A stretch of 40,518 nucleotides of DNA, taken from the NCBI GenBank assembly GCA_910587465.1, contig CAJUMS010000021.1, positions 1 to 40,518 of the forward strand. The letters run 5' to 3'. Below are positions 15,634 to 22,787 of this stretch, in pieces. Numbering within the stretch: position 1 is the stretch's first letter; the number at the start of each line of letters is the position of its first letter. Source of the DNA: an uncultured Oscillospiraceae bacterium. GTDB taxonomy: Bacteria; Bacillota; Clostridia; Oscillospirales; Ruminococcaceae. Below the pieces are notes generated by a model. The model did not search any database and was not told the DNA's origin. It was given only the letters and a program-made list of their open reading frames with translations. Both the position numbers and the translations under genes were made by a program.

Positions 15634-18147
15634 TCAGTGCATTTTGTCCAATATCTCGCGTATCGCCCTTTCCACCTCGTCGACCTCCATTTTGAATTCG
15701 CGGGCGGAGACGCGCGTCGCGCCTGCGCCGAGGATTATAAGCTGTTCTGTTCCGTCCGAGGTCGCCACGCGGACGCGGTTCTCGGCGGAGAGCTTCTGCG
15801 CGGTCTTTTCAATATACATATCCGCGGTTTCAGCCTCGCGCGTGTACACCACCGAAACGTTGCCGTAATGCTCCACCTCGCGGTCACTCTTGACCTTGTA
15901 CGCGTCGAAAACCAGTATCAGATTGCAGCTTTTGAACCCCTGATAGTTGCACATGATGTTGATAAGCTGCGAGCGGGCAAGGTCTAGGTTATCCTTGGCA
16001 ATTTTTGCCAGCTCGTCCCACGAAAAGATGATATTGTACCCGTCCACCAGCAGGAATTCGGGTCCGCGCTTGGGAGGCGGCAATTTCGGTATCTTTTCGG
16101 CGGCTTTATCGCGGCGCATTGCCGTACGGTCGTTGCGTTTTATCTTGCCGTATGTGCGTTCAAAGATATCCATTAGCTCCTTGTCGGTAGCCAATCTTTG
16201 CTTGTAAGAATTTATTTCCGTTTGCGTTATCGGTTCGTGAGCTCTTTCGCACAGTATGCTCGGAATGTGCATTTTTGACAGTACTTCATTCCACTTGACC
16301 AGGTAGCCCGCGCCGTGTGAGCAGAACACGCTGTCCGCGGAATTCTCCACATCGTTCTCGAAATTATAGCCGATCTTTTCTATGACCTCCTGTGCGTTGT
16401 GACAAGGATAATAACCGTCGAAAAACGTCGTGAGCCGTCCCGTGCCGTGCGTGTAACCGATCACATCCTTCTGATAGCTGCGCATTTCCGAGACGGGACA
16501 TCTTCCCTCAATGACCGAAATGTCGCCTGAACCGCCCGGCTGAGCGAATTCCGCACCCATCTGCTGTAAGTCGGTCATTGCGCGTCCGACGCTCGCGGCG
16601 GGTATCTCCAGCCGAAAGCGGCAGAACGGCTCGAGAAGCACCGACTTCGCGCTTGCCAAGCCCTGCCGCACCGCCCTCCACGCGGCTTGACGGAAGTCGC
16701 CGCCTTCGGTGTGCTTGAGGTGAGCGCGCCCCGCGGATAGCGTGATTTTCACGTCGGTTATCGGCGAGCCCGTCAGTACGCCCAAATGCCGCCGTTCGCG
16801 GAGATTTGACAGCGCCAGCCGCTGCCAGTTCTCGTCGAGATTGCGGCAGTCGCGTGCGAATACTACGCCGCTCCCGCGCGGTAAAGGCTCGATAAGCACG
16901 TGGACTTCCGCATAGTGACGAAGCGGTTCGTAATGCCCTACGCCCTCGACCTTTTCGGCGATCGTCTCCCGATACGCGATGCTCCCCTCGCTGAACGTCA
17001 CGGACAGTCCGAACCGCTCCGCTATCACATTTTGGAGTATCTCAAGCTGCACCTCGCCCATTATAGCGACGTGAATTTCGCGCAACTGTTCCGACCACGA
17101 GAAGCGCAGCTGCGGGTCCTCCTCCTCGAGCTTTTTCAGCTTGGGCAGCACTTGCCGGACGTCCGCCTCGGGCGGAAGCTCCGCCTTATAGCTGAGAACA
17201 GGCTCTATGACGGGCGCGGCAGCGGTTTTCTGTGCGCCGAGCGCCTGCCCCGCGAACGTTCCCGAAAGCCCTGTTACGGCGACCAATTGACCCGCCCCGG
17301 CGGTATCGACGGCGGTGAATTTCGCGCCGTTATACAGCCGTATCTGCGTGACTTTTTCTCCGCATTCCTCAATAACGGCGCGGTTTTTCAGCTCGCCGCC
17401 GTTTATCTTCATATGCGTGAGCCGCGCGCCGTTTTCGTCCGAGGTTATCTTGTACACCAGCGCGGCGAAGTCGTCATAGCGTCCATGCGGATCGGCGTAA
17501 CGCTCCAGCAGCTCCAGAAGCCTGTCCACGCCATCCGACTTCAGCGCTGCGCCGAAGCACACGGGGAACACGTTTCGCGACGAGACTGCCTCCGCGATCA
17601 GCTCCGACGGAACTTCGCCGCTCTCCAACAGTGCGTTCATGCAGTCCTCATCGAATTCCGCACAGACCTCCCCGACGTTCTCCGAGAAGTCTGCGAAGCG
17701 CTTGTCCAGCTTGTGCAAGTCGCCCATAATCTCCGCCACAGATTTGTGTGAAATATCCATTTTATTCACAAACACGAATGTTGGGATGCTGAACCTCCGC
17801 AGCAGTTCCCAGATGGTGTGCGTGTGGCTCTGAACGCCGTCCGTGCCGCTTATCACGAGTATCGCGCAGTCGGGCACGGTGAACGCGCGTTCAGCCTCCG
17901 CCGAAAAGTCGACGTGCCCGGGTGTGTCGAGCAGAGTTATCTCGGTATCGTTAATTTTCAAAACCGCCTGTTTTGAGAAAATGGTTATCCCGCGCGAACG
18001 CTCCAGCGGATCGTTATCCAGAAACGCGTCGCCGTTGTCCACGCGCCCGAGTCTGCGTATTTCTCCCGCGCGGTACAGCAGAGCCTCAGACAGCGTGGTC
18101 TTGCCCGCGTCGACGTGCGCCGCCATGCAGATAACCAGACGCTTCAC
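15634..18147 (-). CDS. TetM/EF-G-like translational GTPase fused to a Rae1/YacP NYN nuclease domain
   Basis: 837 residues. The N-terminal ~640 are a translational GTPase of the ribosomal-protection (TetM/TetO) branch: G1 AHVDAGKTT (10-18), switch I RGITI (52-56), G3 DTPGH (74-78), G4 NKMD (128-131), then domains II-V (LLEPF at 504-508, SYQKDVIGYTHGTGRL at 557-571, CSHGAGY at 609-615). In TetM the loop SPVSTPADFR helps displace tetracycline; the aligned segment here is AHLKHTEGGDFR (475-486), so resistance is doubtful. After a basic Pro/Lys linker (about 640-697), residues 698-837 match Rae1/YacP, a ribosome-dependent A-site mRNA endonuclease. The NYN acidic residues are D702 (VDGYN), D748 (VFDAY), E773/D776 (REAETAD) and D798 (ATSDGTEQ). 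The start is GTG with AGGGGGTG upstream. A terminator-like hairpin precedes it; trmO follows. Confidence 0.92.
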   Translation of the reverse strand: MKRLVICMAAHVDAGKTTLSEALLYRAGEIRRLGRVDNGDAFLDNDPLERSRGITIFSKQAVLKINDTEITLLDTPGHVDFSAEAERAFTVPDCAILVISGTDGVQSHTHTIWELLRRFSIPTFVFVNKMDISHKSVAEIMGDLHKLDKRFADFSENVGEVCAEFDEDCMNALLESGEVPSELIAEAVSSRNVFPVCFGAALKSDGVDRLLELLERYADPHGRYDDFAALVYKITSDENGARLTHMKINGGELKNRAVIEECGEKVTQIRLYNGAKFTAVDTAGAGQLVAVTGLSGTFAGQALGAQKTAAAPVIEPVLSYKAELPPEADVRQVLPKLKKLEEEDPQLRFSWSEQLREIHVAIMGEVQLEILQNVIAERFGLSVTFSEGSIAYRETIAEKVEGVGHYEPLRHYAEVHVLIEPLPRGSGVVFARDCRNLDENWQRLALSNLRERRHLGVLTGSPITDVKITLSAGRAHLKHTEGGDFRQAAWRAVRQGLASAKSVLLEPFCRFRLEIPAASVGRAMTDLQQMGAEFAQPGGSGDISVIEGRCPVSEMRSYQKDVIGYTHGTGRLTTFFDGYYPCHNAQEVIEKIGYNFENDVENSADSVFCSHGAGYLVKWNEVLSKMHIPSILCERAHEPITQTEINSYKQRLATDKELMDIFERTYGKIKRNDRTAMRRDKAAEKIPKLPPPKRGPEFLLVDGYNIIFSWDELAKIAKDNLDLARSQLINIMCNYQGFKSCNLILVFDAYKVKSDREVEHYGNVSVVYTREAETADMYIEKTAQKLSAENRVRVATSDGTEQLIILGAGATRVSAREFKMEVDEVERAIREILDKMH

Positions 18148-18160
18148 GCGTTCACCCCCT

Positions 18161-18196
18161 CAAAAATAATGCTATGTCACCGAAAGCGACATAGCA
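18161..18196 (-). terminator. Terminator or attenuator just upstream of the GTPase-Rae1 gene
   Basis: On the minus strand TGCTATGTC, a nine-base loop and GACATAGCA form a perfect 9-bp stem, followed by TTATTTTT. It lies between the stop of the small upstream gene (18202) and the ribosome binding site of the fusion gene. There is no other room for a promoter, so the fusion gene is either reached by read-through or uses a promoter inside the upstream gene. Confidence 0.8.
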
Positions 18197-18201
18197 CTTT
18201 G

Positions 18202-18534
18202 TTAACCGTTTCTCCGCGCAAGCTCCTCGTTATAAGCCGTGCGGGTTATCTCGCCGTCCGTTAGCAGCTTTGAAAGCTCGTTGGCGGTGTAGCGCGACAA
18301 ATCGTTTGTGTCGGGCTTGATGTAGCTTGTGTGATACTCGATCCTGTTGTCGGCGCTTTCGCTGTTCTCCTCTTCGAGATAGCACTGAGCGTCTTCGCTG
18401 AAATCCACTCTGTCAACGTTTTCGGCTTTTGCGGTTTCGGGAGCGCTGTTTTCAGCAGTATCAACCGTTCTCTCAATGGGCGCCGTTCTTTGCGTTACAG
18501 CAGCGGAAACGGCGCTGCTTACGTTCATATCCAT
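18202..18534 (-). CDS. Small hypothetical protein
   Basis: 110 residues, soluble and acidic, with no family I recognise. The first 40 residues are Ala/Thr/Ser-rich and probably disordered. A short motif RVDFSEDAQCYLEE follows, and the C-terminal 30 residues (SRYTANELSKLLTDGEITRTAYNEELARR) look like a small helical hairpin, as in SHOCT-like or short oligomerisation modules (a resemblance only). The frame opens at a GTG at 18543, but that codon overlaps the AAGGAGGTG ribosome binding site. The ATG at 18534, eight bases after GGAGG, is the supported start. It lies in a minus-strand cluster behind the AcpS-like gene, and a hairpin terminator follows its stop codon. Confidence 0.65.
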   Translation of the reverse strand: MDMNVSSAVSAAVTQRTAPIERTVDTAENSAPETAKAENVDRVDFSEDAQCYLEEENSESADNRIEYHTSYIKPDTNDLSRYTANELSKLLTDGEITRTAYNEELARRNG

Positions 18535-18547
18535 TGATGTCACCTCC

Positions 18548-18925
18548 TTATTTGTTGATTATCACGCTTGCCGTTGCGTACTTGCGGCAATGGTCGACGG
18601 ACACGTTGAACACGTACCCCTCGCGCTGCTCAAGCATCTTTGCGTAGCCCTCCGTGATGATAAACGGGCAGCCCAGACGGTCGCGGAGCACCGTGATATC
18701 CTGCGCTCTGATAACACGCATTCCCGTACCTATCGCTTTCGCCACAGCAATCTTCACGCAGTAATTTTCCGCGATAAGCGCGGTGGAGAGCTTGCGCGAA
18801 ACGAAAAATCTGATCTCGTCCGCAGAGAAGTAATTTGACAGGAAACGTTTGTTTTTACAGCTTTTCCGAATTCTGGAAAGCTCGATTATCGCTGTTCCCG
18901 TGCGAACAAACATATTACTTGACAT
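18548..18925 (-). CDS. Degenerate holo-ACP synthase (AcpS)-like protein
   Basis: 125 residues, the length and fold pattern of AcpS, which transfers 4'-phosphopantetheine to acyl carrier protein. Aligning by eye with Bacillus AcpS: GxDIxEIxRI becomes RTGTAIIELSRI, FSADEIRFF matches the F(T)xxE segment, FAAKEAxxKAxGTG becomes NYCVKIAVAKAIGTG, RDRLGCPFI matches the GKPY region, and ISHTKEYAxAxVI becomes VDHCRKYATASVI. The two magnesium ligands (Asp8 and Glu58 of AcpS) are A12 and I59 here, so catalysis is unlikely. It may be a binding protein derived from AcpS. It overlaps the upstream DUF6106-like gene by 11 bases and has no strong ribosome binding site, which suggests translational coupling. 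The ATG five codons in (18913) is an alternative start. Confidence 0.7.
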   Translation of the reverse strand: MSSNMFVRTGTAIIELSRIRKSCKNKRFLSNYFSADEIRFFVSRKLSTALIAENYCVKIAVAKAIGTGMRVIRAQDITVLRDRLGCPFIITEGYAKMLEQREGYVFNVSVDHCRKYATASVIINK

Positions 18926-19433
18926 TATGTTTCATTCTCGTGCGAAGAGCGTTCGGCAGCTCCTGCACGATTGCCTCCCTCGTTCTTTCGTTAGGATTAA
19001 AAATTACTTTCACTGTCCCATAGCTGCTGTGCTCGACCAGCAGAAAATGCGCGTCCGTCTGCGTTCCCGTCGTCGCATGGACCGTAGCGTCCGCGTCGAT
19101 ATCCTCAGCGCCCGGAAACGCGCCGAAATCGGTCGCCTTTGAGATGTCGACGGTGATCATACGCTTGCGCTTGCGTCTGCCTATGATCTTGTCGATATCC
19201 ATTTCGTTGTTGGTGATGATGTACTCATACTCGACATTAACGCCGCTCAGCAGCCATATGCCGAGCGCCAGAATACCTACCGATATCAATATCAGAAACG
19301 TCAGCCCCAGCGCCATGGCGAAGAACATACAAACCGCCGCCAACAGCACCGACCCGACCATTATTCCTATTATCTTAGCCACGTCAGCGCCCGTGCGCGT
19401 TTTCGTGACAAGCTGTTCGCAAATATTATCCAA
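18915..19433 (-). CDS. DUF6106-like two-helix membrane protein
   Basis: About 172 residues. It begins DNICEQLVTKTRTGADVAK, a start I associate with the DUF6106 family of Ruminococcaceae (from memory, not checked). Two adjacent hydrophobic segments (about 22-45 and 47-66) form a hairpin in the membrane. They are followed by a soluble domain of about 105 residues with IITNNEMDIDKIIGRRKRK and VIFNPNERTREAIVQELP. The function is unknown. The frame can open at GTG 19442, but that codon abuts GGGAG; TTG at 19433, eight bases after GGGAG, fits better. It is the first gene of the cluster and is driven by the promoter at 19466-19494. Confidence 0.75.
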   Translation of the reverse strand: MDNICEQLVTKTRTGADVAKIIGIMVGSVLLAAVCMFFAMALGLTFLILISVGILALGIWLLSGVNVEYEYIITNNEMDIDKIIGRRKRKRMITVDISKATDFGAFPGAEDIDADATVHATTGTQTDAHFLLVEHSSYGTVKVIFNPNERTREAIVQELPNALRTRMKHNVK

Positions 19434-19465
19434 ATATCCCACTCCCGAAAAAATTAGTTGTTTTT

Positions 19466-19494
19466 AGTATAACATAATCGTTTACAAAAATCAA
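19466..19494 (-). promoter_or_regulatory. Promoter of the DUF6106-like / AcpS-like / GTPase-Rae1 cluster
   Basis: On the minus strand TTGATT and TATACT are spaced by 17 bases, with TGT before the -10 box (extended -10). The predicted transcript starts near 19459 and reads into the DUF6106-like gene. Confidence 0.8.
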
Positions 19495-19587
19495 GTGGTT
19501 TTTTATCTATTTTTCATAAAATTATTGTGGAGGTGGGGAAAAATATATCCGCTTGATAAAAATTTGGTGATAATTTGCTTTTATGTG

Positions 19588-19616
19588 TTGAAATTTCCGC
19601 TACGATTTGTTATAAT
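19588..19616 (+). promoter_or_regulatory. Promoter of proB
   Basis: TTGAAA at 19588-19593 and TATAAT at 19611-19616 are spaced by 17 bases, with TGT before TATAAT. The leader to the proB ATG is about 230 bases, unusually long, and contains dispersed repeat copy B. No T-box motif was seen in it. Confidence 0.8.
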
Positions 19617-19649
19617 ATTAAATGTATGGATTTCGCACGTTGCATATTA

Positions 19650-19801
19650 GGCGGCGCAGTAAAGCGCCAAGAGCAAACTAAAGGGGAGCGGTGAGCGGAG
19701 AAAAGCGAACGGAGTGCGCAGAGAGCCGTTTTCGGGCTAACGTGCGCATGAAGCGCAGCGACCGGGCACAGCTCGCCGAAATTGCGGAGCTTTATAAATC
19801 A
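19650..19801 (+). repeat. Dispersed intergenic repeat, copy B (in the proB leader)
   Basis: It begins GGCGGCGCAGTAAAGCGCC, itself a short hairpin, then CAAGAGCAAACT. Next come GTGAGCGGA (19691-19699), the 18-mer GCGCAGAGAGCCGTTTTC (19716-19733) and GCTCGCCGAAATTGCG (19771-19786), the last two identical to copy A. The first part matches copy C at 37494-37533. It lies in the transcribed leader between promoter and gene, in the same orientation as the gene. Confidence 0.75.
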
Positions 19802-19842
19802 TAAAAAAACAATCAACCCTTAAGTAAAGATTAACATAAAGG

Positions 19843-19856
19843 AACGTGATCACGTT
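19843..19856 (+). promoter_or_regulatory. Perfect palindrome between ribosome binding site and proB start
   Basis: AACGTGATCACGTT, a 7+7 inverted repeat, fills the space between AAAGGA and the ATG at 19857. The direct spacing from ribosome binding site to ATG (13 bases) is too long. Folding the palindrome, or an operator function at the DNA level, may matter for proB translation or transcription. Confidence 0.5.
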
Positions 19857-20648
19857 ATGTGTTTTGCAGATAAAAAGCGCGTCGTTATCAAGGTCGGGAG
19901 CAGCACTCTCGCCTATCCCGAGACGGGCAGTATAAATATTCGCAAGAGCCGCGCTCTCGTCGAGGTGCTTGCAGACTTGAAGAATTCGGGCAAGGAGATC
20001 GTGTTTGTGTCGAGCGGCGCGCAGTGCGTCGGCGCGGCGAAGGGCGGCTTCTCGGAAAAGCCTCGCGATATCCCGTCAAAGCAGGCGTGCGCGGCTATCG
20101 GACAGTCGGAGCTTATGAAGTTCTACTCGGATATGTTCGGGCAGTATAATCACAATGTGGCGCAGCTGTTGCTTACGCGTGACGTCATCAGCAACGATAC
20201 CCGCCGTACAAATGTTATAAATACGTTTAACAAACTGTTCGAGCTGGGAGTTGTTCCGATAATCAACGCTAACGACGTTGTGTCAATAAAGCATCTTGAC
20301 TTCGACGAGAACGATACGCTTTCCGCAACCGTCGCAACTCTTTGCGAGGCGGATTTGTTGGTCATGCTGACCGACGTCGACGGGTTGTACGACGGCGACC
20401 CCTCCGAGAAGGGAACAAAGCTCGTCCGCGAGGTGGACAAGATCACCACGGATATAATCACCATGGCGCAGGGAGCGGGCTCGTCGGTAGGCACGGGCGG
20501 AATGCTCACGAAGATAGAGGCCGCGAAAATAGCGACCGAGGCGGGGATCGATACCGTCATTATTGGAAATAAAGACCCGAATCTGCTCTACAAGCTGTTT
20601 GAGAGCGACGACGCGGTTTGTACATGGTTCAAAGCGTTAAAAGATTAA
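19857..20648 (+). CDS. proB: Glutamate 5-kinase ProB (short form without PUA domain)
   Basis: First enzyme of proline synthesis: it phosphorylates glutamate to gamma-glutamyl phosphate. 263 residues, the short form consisting of the amino-acid kinase domain only, without the C-terminal PUA domain of the enterobacterial enzyme. Visible motifs are KRVVIKVGSSTL (7-18), the VFVSSGAQCVGAAKGG loop, IINANDVVS, DNDTLSA-type FDENDTLSATVA, LTDVDGLYDGDP, and GSSVGTGGMLTKIEAA for nucleotide binding. It is followed by proA after ten bases, the usual operon order. Translation initiation is unusual because a perfect palindrome lies between the ribosome binding site and the ATG. Confidence 0.95.
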   Translation: MCFADKKRVVIKVGSSTLAYPETGSINIRKSRALVEVLADLKNSGKEIVFVSSGAQCVGAAKGGFSEKPRDIPSKQACAAIGQSELMKFYSDMFGQYNHNVAQLLLTRDVISNDTRRTNVINTFNKLFELGVVPIINANDVVSIKHLDFDENDTLSATVATLCEADLLVMLTDVDGLYDGDPSEKGTKLVREVDKITTDIITMAQGAGSSVGTGGMLTKIEAAKIATEAGIDTVIIGNKDPNLLYKLFESDDAVCTWFKALKD

Positions 20649-20658
20649 GAGGTAAAAT

Positions 20659-21903
20659 ATGGAATATATAGAAACGCTCGGCATTTCGGCCAAGAACGCC
20701 GCGCCGATACTTGCGGACTGCGGCACGAACATTAAAAACCGCGCTCTTTCGGAGATAGCGAAACGTCTCAGAGAAAGCGTTGATGGGATAATTGCCGCTA
20801 ACAGGCTCGACATTGAGAACGCGAAAAAAAGCGGCATGGCGGCGGCAATGGTAGATCGCCTTACGCTGGACGTAAAGCGTATCGCGGGCATAGCGGAGGG
20901 CGTGGAGCAGATAGTCTCGCTGCCCGACCCTATCGGCGAGGTCATAGGCGGCGGGGAGCTGCCGAGCGGTCTGCGCGTGGTGCAAAAGCGCGTGCCGATG
21001 GGCGTTATCGGGATAATCTTCGAGAGCCGCCCGAACGTTACCGTTGACGCGGCGGCGCTCTGTTTCAAAGCGGGCAGTGCGGTAATACTGCGCGGCGGCT
21101 CGGACGCGATAAACTCCAACAAATTTCTTGTGAGCCTTATGCGCGGCGCACTCGCGGAGTGCGGAGTTCCCGAGGACTGCATACAGCTTGTTGAGGATAC
21201 GAGCCGCGATACCGCCACGGCTATGATGCGGCTTAACAGATACATTGACCTGCTTATCCCAAGGGGAAGCGGACGGCTTATCCGCAGCGTTATCGAGAAC
21301 GCGACCGTTCCCGTTATTCAGACGGGAGAGGGCAACTGTCATGTTTACATCGACGAGAGCGCGGATATCGAAATGGCGGTTGATATCGTCGATAACGCGA
21401 AAACGCAGCGTCCGTCGGTCTGCAACGCGATAGAGAGCATTTTAGTTCACGAAAGTATTGCCAATGAGTTTTTCACAAAGCTGAACGAGCGCTGGCATGG
21501 CAAGGTCGCGGTGGTCGGCGACGAAAAGACCGCCGAGAATATCGAGGTTGAAAAGCTTGCGGACGATAACGACTACGCAACGGAGTTCCTTGATTACAGG
21601 CTCTCCTCGAAGGTGGTAAAGTCGGTCGACGAGGCGATAGAGCATATCAACAGGTTTGGCACGGGGCACAGCGAGTGCATAGTCACCAAGTCGCTCGAGA
21701 ACGCGCAGAAGTTCCAAAGGCGCGTTGACGCGGCGGCGGTCTATGTGAACGCGTCGACAAGGTTTACGGACGGCTTCGAGTTTGGTCTCGGCGCTGAGAT
21801 AGGTATTTCAACGCAGAAACTCCACGCGCGCGGTCCCATGGGCTTAAAAGCCCTCACTTCTTATAAGTATCTTATTGACGGAAACGGTCAGATAAGAGAA
21901 TAA
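20659..21903 (+). CDS. proA: Gamma-glutamyl phosphate reductase ProA
   Basis: Reduces gamma-glutamyl phosphate with NADPH to glutamate semialdehyde, the step after ProB. 414 residues, normal length. It shows the aldehyde-dehydrogenase-type fold with VPMGVIGIIFESRPNVTVDAAALCFKAGSAVILRGG in the nucleotide-binding half. The catalytic cysteine is C255 in QRPSVCNAIES, and EFGLGAEIGISTQKLHARGPMGL closes the C-terminal region. The ATG follows AGAGG at a good spacing and lies ten bases after the proB stop, so the two are cotranscribed. No terminator was seen before the next gene, about 60 bases downstream. Confidence 0.97.
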   Translation: MEYIETLGISAKNAAPILADCGTNIKNRALSEIAKRLRESVDGIIAANRLDIENAKKSGMAAAMVDRLTLDVKRIAGIAEGVEQIVSLPDPIGEVIGGGELPSGLRVVQKRVPMGVIGIIFESRPNVTVDAAALCFKAGSAVILRGGSDAINSNKFLVSLMRGALAECGVPEDCIQLVEDTSRDTATAMMRLNRYIDLLIPRGSGRLIRSVIENATVPVIQTGEGNCHVYIDESADIEMAVDIVDNAKTQRPSVCNAIESILVHESIANEFFTKLNERWHGKVAVVGDEKTAENIEVEKLADDNDYATEFLDYRLSSKVVKSVDEAIEHINRFGTGHSECIVTKSLENAQKFQRRVDAAAVYVNASTRFTDGFEFGLGAEIGISTQKLHARGPMGLKALTSYKYLIDGNGQIRE

Positions 21904-21963
21904 TAAGCAGCGTAACGGACGACGCGAGATTTTGCTTTTAAAATTAAGGAGATAGTTATCTTT

Positions 21964-22770
21964 ATGGCTAAGAAAAACAGACAAGTCACCCCCCGCGAAA
22001 AGCATAACGAGGACGTGATAAACGAGCTTTTCGGCTCGCCCGAGATCGAGCCCGATATTGAGGGCGATATCACGGAGCTGGGTCAGGAGCCCGACGATGA
22101 TGTGAAGATCGCTCCGAACCCGCGCAAGCATAAGTTTTTCTTCGGGTTTGCGGTGTTTATCGTAATAATGGCGGCGATAGGCTGCGTTTCCAGCGTGCGG
22201 TTCATTTCAAACGGCGTGCGCGATATTATGGACAATACGTCGCTGAAGAACGAGTTCGCGAAGTTTTTGCTGCCCGTAGTCGCGAACGATATCGCGCCGT
22301 TCGAAAATGAGAGTGAGATATCGAATTCGGCGAAGGTAAGCGTCGCTATATGGAACGTGCTGCTTAACAAGAATACAAGCGGCTACAAAACCTCCGAAAC
22401 GGGCGACTTCCATATCCCCGAGTACGATATCGGAGTGTCATGCGCGGAGATATTCGGAAGCGGCTCTACACTCACGCATCAGTCGGTGGGCGCGGGCGAT
22501 ACAAGGTTTGTGTACGACGAGGTTAATCATTATTATATATGCTCCGGAAGCATGAGGTATCTGAATTACGCGCCGAGGATAACCGCAATGACGGAGAACA
22601 ACGGCACATACGTGCTGACCGTCGAGTACCTGCCGCCGTCGTTTACTATGGTGTCGGAGAATATCGGCATTGAGGTCACTGCCGACAAAACAATGGAATA
22701 CACTATCAACCGCTGGGATAAAAAGAACACGCTTATGTCCGTGAGATTTATCAACAGTGAAAGATTATAA
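21964..22770 (+). CDS. Single-pass membrane protein of unknown function
   Basis: 268 residues. A charged, acidic cytoplasmic N-terminus (about 1-58) is followed by one hydrophobic segment (KFFFGFAVFIVIMAAIGCVS, about 59-78). An extracytoplasmic domain of about 190 residues follows, rich in Ser, Thr, Asn and Tyr. I do not recognise a family. The topology resembles a membrane-anchored extracytoplasmic accessory protein. It lies directly before a PrsA/SurA-like lipoprotein (17-base gap), so a joint role in folding or secretion is possible but unproven. The ATG follows GGAG at a rather long spacing of about 12 bases. Confidence 0.75.
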   Translation: MAKKNRQVTPREKHNEDVINELFGSPEIEPDIEGDITELGQEPDDDVKIAPNPRKHKFFFGFAVFIVIMAAIGCVSSVRFISNGVRDIMDNTSLKNEFAKFLLPVVANDIAPFENESEISNSAKVSVAIWNVLLNKNTSGYKTSETGDFHIPEYDIGVSCAEIFGSGSTLTHQSVGAGDTRFVYDEVNHYYICSGSMRYLNYAPRITAMTENNGTYVLTVEYLPPSFTMVSENIGIEVTADKTMEYTINRWDKKNTLMSVRFINSERL

Positions 22771-22787
22771 TACGGGAGGAATTTTAA

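Noticed and set aside
15634..18147. A tetracycline resistance gene
   Set aside because: The GTPase belongs to the TetM branch, but the drug-displacing loop is not conserved and it carries a nuclease domain in a core-type operon with no mobile-element signs.
18548..18925. Functional holo-ACP synthase
   Set aside because: Both metal-binding acidic residues are missing, so an active enzyme call is not supported.
19617..19856. T-box or proline riboswitch in the proB leader
   Set aside because: No AGGGTGG-type T-box sequence, specifier loop or terminator/antiterminator pair was visible; most of the leader is the dispersed repeat.
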